Of a DNA stretch of 64,000 bases, positions 10,501-22,606 are shown in pieces. Source of the stretch: Chinchilla lanigera (taxonomy: Eukaryota > Chordata > Mammalia > Rodentia > Chinchillidae). Position 1 is the first letter of the stretch. Each line of letters begins with the position of its first letter. A program made the translations under genes and the position numbers. The DNA is taken from NCBI RefSeq assembly GCF_000276665.1, contig NW_004955417.1:27569479-27633478 (forward strand). Reading direction: 5' to 3'. The notes below the pieces were generated by a model. That model had not been told where the DNA came from and did not search any database. It saw only the letters and a list, made by a program, of their open reading frames with translations.

Positions 10501-12360
10501 TAGCAATTTATTTCCCTATCTGGCACCAAATGTGCATTATTTTCCCCAAACATGCCATTCCCATCCACTCCTCTTCCTACTTCTTTCTGCTGACTGCACC
10601 CCTTGGTAAGAACCATTACCACAGAAATAGGTGTAATTACCGGCTATTTTTGTATAGTGAAGTGTAGCTTGCCCCTGTGTTATTCTCGGTATATTCTAAC
10701 TCAGTAACTGATGTTGCTCTTTTGCAGTGGAAGTATCCTTCCGTCCTGGAGGCTGGACAGCCCTCACGTCAGCTTGCTCTTTGCCCTTCTTTTCTAAGGG
10801 CTGAGGTCACTTCCACTTTGCCTCCCACGTGGCGGCACAAGGGATCAGCCCCGCTGGCAACACCCCTGCGCAGAACCTGTGACTTTCTTAATGAGGCTGT
10901 GAACACGGCTTCAGTTCGGCTTGTTCGCAAGGGCTTGTGAGTTATTTCTGCAGATTCTATCTTCTCCCTCTTTAAGTCAGTTTTGATCTCAGATGTGAGC
11001 CTTTCCCCGGCCTCATCTCCACATGTGGGAGCTCCTTCCTAGCTGGGGCCGTGTGCTCCGTTGATCTTCAGTGCAGGCCTGGGCATCTCACGGCACGGTG
11101 GGACCTTCCCCTCTCTCAGGTACTTGGCTGCCGAGGGAAGGTTGCTCAAGAGGGAAGATGAATAGTGCCCATGTACCAACTCCCCACAATGCATGCAGCC
11201 ATTATTTGCTGCAAGCGTGTGCTAACACAATGAAGAAATTAGAAAAAACCTTAAGATGAAAAAAAGAGAATTCTTCTCCACGGAATGTGTAGGCTTAAGG
11301 GCATAGCACTCCTGTCCGTATGGAGGCAAGACTAGTTGAAATACACATGGGCTTTCAGTTGTACTGAGAGGGAGAGATAGGAGAGAGGAGAGACAGTGGA
11401 ATCCGGACAGCGCCTACAGAAACACAAGGGCCGAGAGCAGGAACGGGTGCTGTAAGCGTGCGGGGCTCAGGGGGAGAAGCTTTGAGCCGCATGCAGAGAA
11501 GTTGCCCGCAAACACCGCGGGAAGAAGAAGTGTCACTTCTTCTAAACACACCAGAAGCATGAGAAATTTCACAGTCATTCAGTGAAAGCCAACCACAATC
11601 GCTCAAGCAGGACGTGGAGGCTACAGAAGGAAAAATTTCTTCGCTTGGGACCAAGGGCAGTACCCACGGGCTGAGGCGGATCTAAGAGCCAGCTGACCTG
11701 GCTGGCAGGGCATTTTGAGTAACAAACTGTTAAAACTGAGTTTAATGAAGTGAGAGGCATCCAACGGGTTTAAGTAGCCGGACTGTATTTCTGTCACTCC
11801 GCGTAGTTTCTGTCCTGAAATGTCCTCGCTGCAGAACAAAGTCCTGTTGAAACCTACGTGACTGACTGTCCAGCTGAGATAAGAAGACTCAGAAAGGAGG
11901 GAAGTCAGAGAGAACAAAAATGATGAAAGGGAAAAGCTTTCACACCGCAGGCAGCGGGGGAGCACACGGGTCACGCGATTCCAGGACGACCCTGGGGCAT
12001 TACGCTGATGAGCTTTCCTCTGAGGGTATAAAAAGAATTATTTTTGGGCGTGGGCTATTTCTAGAACCCTTTAAATCGTGCCACGTCTTGTCTTCTCTAT
12101 GAACTAAGGAGGGTCAAAAATACATTTTTTAAGCAACTCTGCCCAGAAACACGATGTATATCTGAAGCAGAAGTGAAATGCTTTTATATACACTCTCCTC
12201 AAAATCAGATTTCCCCAATATTAGGAATTAAAAACTATGGCTAAATTCTATATTCTCTAATTTACTACAACAATACTTCAGCCTTCCCTGGAGACAAAGG
12301 CGCATGTTATAACTTAGGTTTGGCAATGAATGATACGTTTTTGACAGTATGTGATTCAAG
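10501..12360. other. Unique DNA
   Basis: No gene or repeat family recognised. A purine-rich GAGA stretch lies near 11,366-11,396. Confidence 0.4.
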
Positions 12361-12568
12361 TTTTTTTTTCTCCTTCCTCCTCAGTACTGGTGATGGAACC
12401 CAGGGCCTTTGCACTGAATTGTATCCCTAACCCTTCTTATTTACTTACTTTTAAAATTTTGAGACAGGGTCTAATCACTAAGTTTCCCTGTTGAGCTCCC
12501 ATTTGCAATCCTGTCTCAGCCTCCCAGAGTGCTGGGTTTATAGGTATGGGCCACCATGCCTGGCTTCC
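12361..12568 (-). mobile_element. B1-ID dimeric SINE
   Basis: In reverse: T-run, ID half ('cctcagtactggtgatggaa', 'cccagggcctttgcactgaa'), A/T linker, then B1 half ('ttttgagacagggtctaatc' to 'gggccaccatgcctggct'). The order B1 then ID in the sense direction is the known rodent B1-ID fusion. Diverged and without an obvious duplication. Confidence 0.82.
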
Positions 12569-12837
12569 AAGATATTTTTGACACATTTTGTTTGGAATTT
12601 GATAAAACTCCAAATAGTTTTCTTTTTTCTCCCCAAGAGACCTGATGTCAAATAGGTTTGTTGTTGTTGGGCTGGGCATTTCATTTGTTTTCTTGCTTTT
12701 AGGACAAAGCTGCTAATTGGCCACAGTAGTCAGTAGAAATTTTGATTTTGACCCAGGCAGTGGAAAATTTGATTTTGGGATGTGAAGAAAATTTGAAAGT
12801 TTTTAAAAATGAAGTGGCTTGGGCTGTAGAATGGGAT

Positions 12838-12955
12838 TTTTTTTCTTCTTTTGGAGACAGAGGCTTGCTATATAACCCGGGCTGGCCCTGAACTCACAAT
12901 CCTCCTGTCTCAGCCTCCTTTCCCGAGGCTTACTGGTGTGTGACACGGTGTGACC
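12838..12955 (-). mobile_element. B1-like SINE
   Basis: Reverse orientation: T-rich tail, 'ttggagacagaggcttgcta', 'acccgggctggccctgaact', 'cctcctgtctcagcctcctt'. Diverged monomer. Confidence 0.78.
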
Positions 12956-13299
12956 TTGGATGTGGAAACCTGGGTTGAGGGGTCACGAAGAGACAGCCAT
13001 CAGCCGTGTAACTGTGCACACTCCTCAGGGCTGTCCAATTCCTGTCCTGCCCCCACGCAGGGCGGCAGGGTACAGACTCCACAGGGGGTCAGATGGGACA
13101 AACTGTGATCTGACCTCTAGGTACCGAGCGAAGGAGGTGAGACTGTCACACTGTGACACTGGAGGGATGGGCACACCCTGACATTTGCACAGCCTGTGCC
13201 TTCTGGGTACCGGCATGATAGATAAAGCTCCTTGTTTTTTTAGAAGGGAACAACCACATTGAAGGAAAGAAACTGCCACCATTCATCTTCCTTCTTTAT
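12956..13299. other. Unique DNA
   Basis: No recognised element; moderately GC-rich. Confidence 0.4.
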
Positions 13300-13650
13300 C
13301 AATTCCCGGTGTGGATTTCAACCCCCGCCCCATCCTGTCGCCGGATGAGTGACAGGCACATCTCATACGTGACGTGGGCGGAAGGGCCGCACTGCGGAGG
13401 CGGAGCAAACCCTCACCCCCACAGGAGACTGAGAACCGCTGTCCCTCCCGCTGTCTTCGTTTCCCACCCCAGACACAAACACGCAGTGCCTAGGACGTCC
13501 AAGAGGAGTGAGGGCCTCTGTGGTCCCCCCGTGTATCGCTGGTGTTGCTCTGAAGGCATTTGGGGCCCGCTCTGTGATTTGGGGCGCCTGCCCCGCAGCC
13601 CAGTGGCTGTTCCCAGGGAAGGGCTCCTCCTGCGTTCGCAGGTCCTCGTT
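13300..13650. promoter_or_regulatory. Small CpG-bearing GC-rich pocket with clustered promoter-like motifs
   Basis: Within 13,368-13,384 lie a CRE-like tgacgtgg, an EGR-like gtgggcgga and an ETS-like cggaag, overlapping each other. CpG is more frequent here than nearby. An open frame runs 13,309-13,674 but matches nothing known. It could be a small orphan promoter or only a GC-rich patch. Confidence 0.25.
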
Positions 13651-14685
13651 CCATTCTTGAAACTGTCCTGTTAGCGGGTCATTAAAAAAGGAGTTGCTTT
13701 TTTCTTACCTTCCTGTGCAGTTTCCACCTCTGGCCCTCTGCCCCATGGAAGCCGACTCCCAGTTGCTCTCCTTTGCTGGTCTGTTTTCCTGGGATTCCGC
13801 TGTACTTTGGGCCCTGTGATATCCGCCCCTTGAAGGATTTAAGGAAAGTTTTGTTCATGTCCATTATCCCAGTTTTTGTTAGAGTGAAAGCAATCTTTTT
13901 ACTGTCTACATTTTAAGTGGAAATAACTATGTTCTTTTAAAAATATAACAGATTTGGGCTGATGGCAGGATAAGCAAGCAGATATTTCTAAGGGCTGTAG
14001 ATGTCACATATGAGGTGAAAAGCCAGGCTCATCCATAGATACTTCCCTCGGAGCTGACAGAATATATAATATTTTAAGGAGAGAATAAAGTGGCAATGAA
14101 AGAGCTGATGTTGGAGACTCGGAACTAAACCCTTAACTTCCTGTAAGATGGCTGGTATGTGTGGATATCGCATGTGTTTGACAGGAAGTGGATGGTTGGA
14201 CAAAATAATAATCATACTTTCCTTTTAGTCTGCTCTCATCCAATTTTATACCTGATTTTGTACTATCTGGGGCTGAGAATCATCTGAAAATTTTCCCTTT
14301 CCTCTTCAGCAAGCTGATGTTGACGCATTCTGGATTTATCAGCAAAGAAAGAAATCCCCACTTCTGTTATTCTTTCCTTCAAGTTCATTATTTGAAGCCG
14401 TGCTGCCCCAAATAGCAGAGGGCTAATTTAAAAAGCCAAGTGGTGATTCACTCATTTCCTCCAGGAGCCACGGAGCAGCCTCAGGGCCCAGGACAGCAGC
14501 AGCATGAGGTTAATTCTGGAATCCTGGGCTGCTGAGAAGCGTTAGCTTCTCACTCATTGCTTCTGGATGGGCAGGAAGCTCCCATGGACGGTGTAGACCC
14601 AGGGCAGATGAGAGTCAGGCTATTTGGGCATGAGGTACTTTGAGCAAAATTAAGGATGACTTAAGCAGAGTGGATCAGGGTAAAA
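13651..14685. other. Unique DNA
   Basis: No repeat or gene recognised. Confidence 0.4.
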
Positions 14686-14697
14686 CGATCCTTGTTT

Positions 14698-14771
14698 TGA
14701 CACAGGCCTTAAATATAAACACACACAAGCATGTACACACACACACACACATAGATACACACACACACAGA
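14698..14771. repeat. Interrupted (CA)n microsatellite
   Basis: CA runs at about 14,698-14,708, 14,731-14,750 and 14,757-14,770, separated by 'agcatgta' and 'tagata'. Confidence 0.9.
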
Positions 14772-14780
14772 CCCCTCCCC

Positions 14781-15360
14781 CCACGCAACATAACTCAGCC
14801 AGCACCAACCCTCAGGAGCAACGTGAATCACCAAACATCGCAGTGGCCTGCTAGTTTTCCAGCAATAGTTCAGGTAACTGAGACTGAACTCTGAGTGTAA
14901 ATCACAGCAACATGGCCCACTCTATGCAACCTTGAAAAATCATCAGATCTCCCCAAATCTGTTTCCTCGGATGCTGCAAAGTTTAAAAGTCATATGGAGC
15001 AGCGGCACATGATCCAAGTCACCCCAGCAGCCAGAGGTCGAGTATTCAGGTGTAACTGCAGTACGGGCACGTTGTGATAAACAAGCACGTTCTGGGGTGC
15101 TGTTTGGGCACTCGGTCTCTAAAAGGTTCACCGTCGCTGATATAGAGCTCTTCTTGAGCATGTAATGTGCGTTGCGTTTGTTCACTTCTTTATTTTTGAT
15201 CTAACAAACTATAAGATGGATCAGGAAAAATGTTCAGACCTAGGTACAAAAAAGGAAGGAAAACACAGAAAAGAAAGTAGAAGAGACTGGTTTGGAGAGA
15301 GTGGGTTAAACACACGTGTGGTGACAGAATCAGGAGACAAGAGGGAAAGGGAGAGGCGTG
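14781..15360. other. Unique DNA
   Basis: Nothing recognised. Purine-rich at 15,250-15,300 and 15,330-15,358. Confidence 0.4.
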
Positions 15361-15361
15361 T

Positions 15362-15545
15362 CAGGGGCCAGGTACTGCTCTAAGCACAGATGCAACTGAT
15401 TTAATCCTCAGAAAACATCTCTGAGCTGGGTGGTGTTCTTGCCACACCCATTTTACAGATGAGGAGACCAAGGCCGTGCTACAAGAGGCTGATTGTTCAG
15501 GGTCACACAGCTGGGAAACCGCAGAGCTGGGATGAAACCCTAAGC
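15362..15545 (-). mobile_element. MIR SINE, antisense
   Basis: 'ggccaggtactgctctaagc', 'gatttaatcctcag', 'cattttacagatgaggagac', 'gggtcacacagctgggaaac' and 'gagctgggatgaaaccc' follow the reverse MIR consensus closely. First of three antisense MIR copies within 1 kb. Confidence 0.85.
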
Positions 15546-15589
15546 ACAATGGCTCTGAGTCCGCATAGTAAGCCAGCCTGTTTTGAGAG

Positions 15590-15735
15590 CTTTAAGTTCA
15601 TTAACCCATTCAATACATGCTGCAAACAGCCCTGTGAGACAAAGTGGCTGGTAGACTCGAGCGTATGTGACAGGAATTGTGTAATTTGTCCACGACTCTA
15701 CAGCTGGTGAATGAGAGCCTGGCCCACAGCCTGGG
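15590..15735 (-). mobile_element. MIR fragment, antisense
   Basis: 'ttcattaacccattcaatac', 'cagccctgtgag', and 'cgactctacagctggtgaat' match the middle of reverse MIR with deletions. Confidence 0.6.
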
Positions 15736-16139
15736 CAAGCCTTGCTCTGAAGCTGGAAGGTCACCTGGTCACCTGGAAGGTCACCATCCCTAGTTGTCTC
15801 CTCCCTCGGCTGGCACTGAGCATCGGGTAGTATATCAAGCACTTGGCCTGGCACACACCGGGTGACGCTGTCGTTACGACTTCCCTCTGTCCGCTGGTTG
15901 CCTCGGCTCCAATAGCAACTGCAGGGAGGCAGGGCAGCAGGAAGGGTCGAAAGGATCCCTCATTCTCAGAGGCTCCTTGAAAGTGGCTCCTACATCCCTG
16001 CTGCAGTGCCTCAGGGAACTGGATACCAGGAACATCACAGGAGAGAAAAGGGACCACAAATCCTTTGCAGGGTTTGATGGGATCATCCCGCTCTCCAAGC
16101 CATGTGAAGACACTGAGAATAGCAGGAGATATTTTTATA

Positions 16140-16335
16140 CCCCTCATCTGTGCCAGCTACATTTCTAGATCTGCATGTTAGTTAATATATTCCTCAGAAG
16201 AGCCCTATGAGATGTAGCCTACTACTCTGCCCATTTTATAGATGTGAAAACCAAGGCTTGGAGCTCAAGGCCAGAGACCATAAGCAAGTGGCAGTGCTGG
16301 GATTTGAACCCAGTTTTACTCCAGGCACCAAGACC
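16140..16335 (-). mobile_element. MIR SINE, antisense
   Basis: 'ctcatctgtgccagctacat', 'ttcctcagaagagccctatg', 'cccattttatagatgtgaaa' and 'gtgctgggatttgaacccag' give a clear reverse MIR including the tRNA-related end. Confidence 0.82.
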
Positions 16336-17424
16336 TTACGTCGCTCTTACACTGGCACTAGCTTGAATACTCTTCCCACTTTATGGACTGCTTATGCATC
16401 TTGTAAGGGAAGCAGAAGACTAAGTTTATAATTTTGAGATGTAGGTAAGTTTGTTCATTGTGGAGCCCTCTCCAAGTAAGGGTATTTCGCATCTCTGAAC
16501 TCATTTGCACTGTGATCCTTTTACCAGCAGTGACTTCAGTCTTTACAAATTCTGGGTCTGTTTTGCAGAGGTGGTTGGAGGGCAGCAGAGCCAAGCCCTG
16601 GGGGTCAGTCCTGGCAGGGGCGGTGTGTGAGGTCCTGCCTGTCCTCATGACCTTCGCCAGGGCAGGTGTCGTCGGGAGATGCTGCCAACCAGGCACAGTT
16701 TCGTTACATTGTATGTTTGTATCCTAATAGATGAATTTTCCTCAATTATGTAGACACATTATATAGATACAGATAAGATGGACAGACAGCAAGCAGGATT
16801 TCTGAACAAAGAAGAGCAGGGAATTTGTAGGTTTCCTAAGGCCTGTGTAGACACAGTGCTTGCTCTTGCTTTGGAAGGGGCACAGAGAATTTACTGTACC
16901 TTGCGAAGCAGACAATAGTCATGGTCTGTTAACCCCATCTGCTCTCAGGAGAAGAGCAAAAGTCTCCAAGGCATGGTCAGGAAGGTTCTGGCCTCCTACA
17001 GCAGATTTTCCTGAGCGTTTTACGTAAGTGAGTGTTTTGCTTATTTATTACTATGTGGGAGTGGATTGAATCATCTGCAGGATGTGTGATACGTGGGTCA
17101 AAGCATTTTCCAAACTTGTGACAGCTTGAGGTGATTTTACAGGTCCTAGTTTATAACCTAGAAATGTAAACTTATACTATTTTGTACTTTTTTGGGATAT
17201 TAGGGAAGGAATTTTAAAAATAAGTGGAAGAGAGAATAATGTTAAAACTTTTGTTTTAGGATAATTATTGTTATTACTAATGTGAATTTATTGCTACCTA
17301 CCCTGATGCTAATAATCCTTTGAAGGTAAAGCTTTCATCTTTTTAGCTCACAATGAGCCATACATAGTAATTTGGATGTGGTAGATACTTTATCAGTATT
17401 TGTTGAGCTACTTCTTCCCTTTCC
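16336..17424. other. Unique DNA
   Basis: No recognised element; becomes AT-rich after 17,030. Confidence 0.4.
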
Positions 17425-17615
17425 TCTCATTCTTGGTACCAGAGATTGAATCCAGGGCCTTGGCACTGCCCAGGCTTTTTAATTTAATTTTTTAATTTTG
17501 AGGCAGGTTCTTGCAAAGTCCTTAATTTGCCTAGGCTGCTCAGGAACTTGTGATCCTCTCACCTCCGCCCCCCAGAGTGCTGGGATTACAGGAGTGCACC
17601 ACCACTCCTGGCTAG
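17425..17615 (-). mobile_element. B1-ID dimeric SINE
   Basis: Reverse ID half ('cttggtaccagagattgaat', 'ccagggccttggcact'), linker 'ttttaatttaattttttaat', then B1 half ('tgaggcaggttcttgcaaag' to 'gtgcaccaccactcctggct'). Part of the ID half is deleted. Confidence 0.83.
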
Positions 17616-18917
17616 TATTTATTGAACTTCTGATGGTTAAATAAATGGATTTGGCACCATTATCATGTAAGTTCCTGGCAAATTTGAAAACATGAATGCC
17701 TAAATACAGTAACAGCATTAACAGAGTTTCAGCAGAAAACAGAAGTATTTTAAATTGAATTTGGGCTATGCAGAAGTAGAACGGCGAATATTCTGAGATA
17801 ACGTTAGCAACATGAATTGGAATATTTATATAATGAATTATCAGTGAAAGCATGTCATTTGCATTTTTATTTTGAATATATTAACAAAACACTAGCAAAA
17901 AGCAAGAGGAAACAAGAGTGAGAGAAAGAAGTGAATAGAAAGAACTAGAAATTCTATCTGCTGCTTCAGTGGTCATCCCGGAATTCACCCACAATACAGA
18001 CAGGAGTCTCATTGATGACACAGGCAGAAGTCCTGTCCGCGACAGGGTGTGAATCTGCTGAGTCCGTTCCATTCCCATACTCTTCTTGCAGCTTGTGTGT
18101 CTGCACCTGCGATTTGAAGAGACTTTTTTTGTGTAGGGTGGTTCCTCTCCAAGCAACTACCTCTTTTTGTTCTCTGCCAAAGGAACCCTGGCGAAGGGAC
18201 GCTGGTTGTGCTGCTTTTCTGGAGAGAGAGAGAGGCCTCTCAGTTCAGATAGGGTTGCCTGGCCCTGAGGGCCCTGCAGCCAGCAGCTTGGACAGGAGTG
18301 TCCACTCCTCTGCCGGGGGAGGACAGTGGCACGGAGCCCAGGGCTGCAGCAGGCTCTTGTCTGCGAAGGCCTTAAGGCTGGCTCTCCGGAAGCTCCAGCG
18401 TGGCAGGCCTGGGGTGGTCCTCCTTCTAGGGGCCCAGGCCCACCCCTGGTCCATGCAGCAGAGATTTTAGGACAAGGTGCCCGGTGAGCTCCAGCATTTT
18501 CTTGGTTGGTAGGGCTGAACCACACGTCCACATGACCTACCACCAAGACAGAAATGGGTTAATTGTGATTGGCTTCCTGCCTGGCTGGAAAGTCTAAAAC
18601 CATTTACACAAAGAAAGTGGGTACTGGGGTTGGAGACAACTAGCAGTTTCTTCCATGGTCTTCAAAGCTTCACCTCTGAAGTCATTTCAATTAAAATTTA
18701 ATCAATGAAATTTTTTTTTCCATAATGACTTCAGCACTTACCTCTCACATATTACATAACTCAATAAAATAAATTGCTCATTTGGTAAACACATTTTAAG
18801 CATTACATTAATTTTCTTCAAATACACTGGATTGAGAGCTCTAAATATGCCTTTATATTTTTTAACTACTACTTAAATAAAAATACAAAATATTTCATTA
18901 ATAATTAATTGATTAAT
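17616..18917. other. Unique DNA
   Basis: GC-rich at about 18,180-18,480 with overlapping open frames on both strands (18,012-18,470 plus; 18,157-18,546 minus) that match nothing known; AT-rich at 18,670-18,917. Confidence 0.4.
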
Positions 18918-19030
18918 TCCTTTTTGAGTCAGGGTCTCGTTATGCAGTCCAGGCTGGCCTTGAGCCCATTATATCCTTGCCTCTTTGCCTGAGTTCTGCG
19001 ATTACAGGTGTGCACCACAATCCCGTGCTA
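18918..19030 (-). mobile_element. B1-like SINE
   Basis: 'tttttgagtcagggtctcgt', 'agtccaggctggccttgagc', 'ctgcgattacaggtgtgcac'. Reverse monomer, diverged. Confidence 0.78.
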
Positions 19031-19599
19031 CATTTATTTTTTAAATTATAGTGAGATATACTTTTCTTTCCAAGACTATAACCCAAAATTACCAAATTTT
19101 AACCTTAAGTCTTATTTGCTGGACACTGAAACTGTTGGAGAAAGACTATTTTAGAAACAGAAATATTTCTAAGAAATATTTAAAAATTAGGTGAAATTCA
19201 TTTTCACAAAACGTGCAATACTAAAAAGTTGTGGGCAGAGCCAGGGGTGGGGAGGATGCATACGTGCGGCAAAGGAGATTTCTGGGCAGTGAGAAGGCTG
19301 TGTCCGAGTCCACGGCAGTATGGCACTGTTCACCGGCCCAGACCCCCAGAATATACAACACTAAGGGGGCGCCCTCGTGTGAGGTGTGGGCTTTGGGTAG
19401 AAAGGGGGCCTGCGGGCCTGGGATGTAGATGGCGGGGACAGTGGGTACACGAGAGTGCTCTGTGCTTTCTGCTCCATGTTGCTATGACCCTGAAAGAGCT
19501 CTAAAAAATAAAGTGTGTTTTCTTAAAGTTGTTCTAGCATCAAGTTAGTTTTTGTGAATGAAATAATATTTTTTCATACATTTAACAAATATTTACTCA
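19031..19599. other. Unique DNA with a GC-rich pocket and CTCF-like motif
   Basis: GC-rich at 19,220-19,450. 'cactaagggggcgccctcgt' at 19,359-19,378 loosely resembles a CTCF core but does not fit cleanly. No gene recognised. Confidence 0.3.
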
Positions 19600-19896
19600 T
19601 ATCTCACCTTGGTCCAATTATGACAGAAAAAGCAAGCATAATATATCAGACACACTAGCTTAAATATTGCATGGTTTCTCTTATATGGGATGCCCAAGGT
19701 ATAAAACAGTTCAAGCAAAATAAAAGAGAGATAATAGGAAACAGGAAGATGGAGCTTTTGCAACACAGGAGGGGGCCAAGAGGTGGAGGGAGAGGAATGA
19801 AAGGCGATAATAAAAAGAGTAACAGTGTGTGATGTACACGTATGAATGTGATCGCTGTGTGCTGCAAACATGGACTAATACAAATTAAAATAAAAA
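19600..19896 (+). mobile_element. L1 3' end (3' UTR) fragment
   Basis: 'aaatattgcatggtttctct' plus 'tatatgggatgcc' and the end 'aaacatggactaatacaaat' 'taaaataaaa' match the region after ORF2 and the tail of rodent L1. The closing part resembles the end of the element at 31.5-32.25 kb (gtggaccaataaaattaatt), so both are probably one L1 family. Confidence 0.65.
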
Positions 19897-20123
19897 GTAC
19901 CCAGGGAACTAACCTGTTGAAAAGTGAAACTTGCTGTGCTCAAGCGGATTGAAGACTTGGCCCTGCAGAGACACAGTACTCCTTGGAGAGAGACGCCAGG
20001 TGCATGATTTTTTAGGTTAAGTTGAAATTTTTTCTCAAATAAACACATTTCTAACCAAGTAATTTTTAAAAGCCAAACAATACTGTCCCAGTAGGAGAGA
20101 AGTTAGCTATTGTATACACTGGC

Positions 20124-20273
20124 TCAAGGAGGAGGAGATTTCTTTTTCTCTGGTCCAGCAGGCTTGAGGCGAGAAGATGGCCCAGAGGTCACAGCGCTCT
20201 GCATCCGTCTCCTGGCCACTTCCCTTTCCATGCGGTCGAAGCCCGCACATTCGCAAGAAACCCGTGCTCCAGC
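20124..20273 (-). other. Candidate terminal coding exon (unrecognised, low confidence)
   Basis: On the minus strand a pyrimidine-rich stretch ending 'ctgctcgtctcag' (acceptor AG at 20,275-20,274) is followed in phase 0 by 49 codons and a TGA stop at 20,126-20,124. The peptide starts AGARVSCECAGF, has a charged stretch (MEREVARRR) and ends PEKKKSPPP. A basic, Lys/Pro-rich end is plausible for a real C-terminus, but I do not recognise it, no poly(A) signal is evident just downstream, and an open frame of this size can occur by chance. Its strand agrees with the left-pointing splice donor of the CpG island at 37.4 kb. Confidence 0.18.
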
Positions 20274-20728
20274 CTGAGACGAGCAGGTGAACACCAGGCG
20301 GCTTGCTTTCAAGGACCTAAACAGGAGGTTGTGGAACCACATTTTCATCCCCCTGGAAGGGAGGCTGGGAAACATGGTCCTGGCAGAAGAGCCACAGGCC
20401 CAGGGAAAAGTCTTGAGGTTCTGTTACCGAAAGAGAAAACGGAAGCACGGATTTGGGGCTGAAGAATAGCCTGCCTCCGGAACTTAACGGCTTTTCCTCA
20501 AATGTCTGACGGTTGTCGGCAACCAAGCAAGACTGTGGTGCTGAGACGCCGGCTTGAGGGTGGGTCTTGGCACTGTTTGGAGAGAGCCAGGCCTCACTGG
20601 GTTCAGCTGACAGCCAGGTTCTTTATCATGTGTGTGAAATTCTGGAATATCAAGAATATCATTTTTTCTGGGACTGTTGAGCTTTTTAAGAAAACAGTCC
20701 TCCACTTCCATCCCCAGGAAGGAGTATT
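20274..20728. other. Unique DNA
   Basis: Short frames on both strands (20,287-20,469 plus), no recognised similarity. Confidence 0.4.
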
Positions 20729-21035
20729 TGTTTCCTAGAACTGTTGTGACAAAGTGCCCCAAACTGGGTGTCCTAAAACACTGGAAGTTTGTTTTCTTAA
20801 ATTCTGGAAACTGGAGGTCCAAAGTCAAGGTGTCAGCACGGCCAAGCTCGAGGCTCTAGGCTTCCTTGCTTCTTCCTAGCTTTGGCGGCTTCCAAAAGTT
20901 CTTGATGCTCCTTGGGTGGTAGGTGTGATCTCTCCATCTCTGCCTCCGTTTGGATGGTCTCTTTTCTGTGTCTCTGTGTGTCCCATCTTCTTACACGGAC
21001 ATCAGTTCAGATTTCGGCTCACCCTAATCCAATAT
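20729..21035 (-). mobile_element. MLT1-like MaLR LTR, antisense
   Basis: 'tgtttcctagaactgttgtg' and 'acaaagtgccccaaactggg' followed by 'tctggaaactggaggtccaa', 'tctctgcctccgtttggatg' and 'cttcttacacggacatcagt' reproduce the reverse MLT1-type LTR order well. Non-autonomous LTR relic. Confidence 0.78.
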
Positions 21036-22514
21036 GATATCATTTCAAGTTAATTAATTAATGTACTCTAACTGGAAAATAACTATATATATATATATTC
21101 ATCTTGTGCAGCACAATGTTTTAAAATATGTGCACACTATGGAAGAGCCAAGCTGAGATAACTAATATGTGTATTAATAATTTAAAATTAGGGAGTGTGG
21201 TACCTCTGGCTTCATTCTTTTGTTTGAGGGTGCAGTGTTCTGGGCAGATAGGAGGAGTAAGTTCTGAGATCCACTGTATAGCAAGGTGACTGTGGGCAAC
21301 AAAAACGTTTGTTTCAAAATAATTACGAGTAAATCTCAAATGTCTCATCATAAAAATCATAAATAAGCAAAGCGACAGACCTAATTAGTTTAATTTGGCC
21401 ACCTTGTATCATATACATATATAAAATATCATATTGCACTCTGTAAATGTGTATGACTATAGTTTTCCAATGAAAAGCAATATTAATAATAAAAAGAACA
21501 TAGGAAATTACCATGACACAAAAATACCCAGTGATTTGTAATTGAACCAAGATGGAAAAGAAAATTAATGGTAATAACACTGAGGGAACCTCAAATTCCC
21601 CTAGATCTCAATGCCTTTTCCCTTTTATTTTTAACTTCTCTAAACTTTCTTCTAATTCAATTTTTGTATTTTCTTTCTCTATCTTTCAATATTATTTCAA
21701 CTCTGTGAAATCTTATACTCCCTATTATTACTAAATACCTGAAGCCATCACGGCATCCCCTTTGTACTAACCCAGCACAGGGCAACGTGGCATAGAAGTT
21801 GATCTTGGGTACCACAGAGGATCTACAATGACATTGGTGATGATGGTAGCGGCCAAAAATAGCCCCAGATCTCTACCTTGTTTTTCTGAGAATTTTCTCA
21901 CTATTTCTGTCACCTCTTCCTGAGGAAACTGTATGTATCAACACGTTTAAGAATGGTCCTATAAACTCTGAAGACTGTCCTATGCTGAGCCGCCATACCG
22001 TGCCCTTTTCTCATAAAAGCTGAAACACAAAACCTTCTGAGATTCATTTAGAGAAAATTCTGTATGGAAAATCTCAAGGAAGAGAAGTCGACTAACTGAC
22101 CCTAATTTTTTCATCTCCTTTTTAGTCAGTCTTCTCTCAGAAAGATCTGTGCTGTCCCACTTTGAATTATGCTGGGTACTAAACTCTGGTCCAAATTGAG
22201 CAACATTTTCTTTGGTTCTCCTTAGGACAGAAGAAATAGGCAATATTCTGAAAATTTTGCTAAGTATTAACGCAGTACAAGAAATTAAAGAAAATGGCAA
22301 AAGCCCCACAAATATCAAAGATTGAAGGTTTTGATGATGACTTAAGTATAGTCACACAGCAACCTAAATTTTGCAAGCAGAATTTCCTTCCCTTTTATTT
22401 CTCCACCTTTATGTGATAGGGCATTTCATTTAGTGTCTACAAGAAACTGCTTTCCTGACATATTGAGTCATTCTTGGAGCAAGGCTTGGAAGCCCCGTTT
22501 AAGTTCCTCAGACT
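21036..22514. other. Unique AT-rich DNA
   Basis: No gene recognised. Short (AT)n at 21,084-21,099. Confidence 0.4.
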
Positions 22515-22606
22515 GGGCTGAGGATATACCTCAGCAGCACAGCACCTGCCTGGCAAACACAAGGTCCTGAGTTCAATCCCTGATTAAAAAAAAAAAAAAA
22601 AAAAAA
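22515..22606 (+). mobile_element. ID-like SINE
   Basis: 'gggctgaggatatacctcag', 'cacctgcctggcaaacacaa', 'tgagttcaatccctgatt' then a pure A tail (22,586-22,606). The A box is damaged and GGTACC is lost; no convincing duplication. Confidence 0.88.

Noticed and set aside
18012..18546. Overlapping plus (152 codons) and minus (129 codons) frames
   Set aside because: GC-rich shadow frames without splice support or recognised residues.
19359..19378. CTCF site
   Set aside because: Core 'aagggggcgccctcg' fits only with shifted or mismatched positions in either direction; too weak to call without occupancy data.
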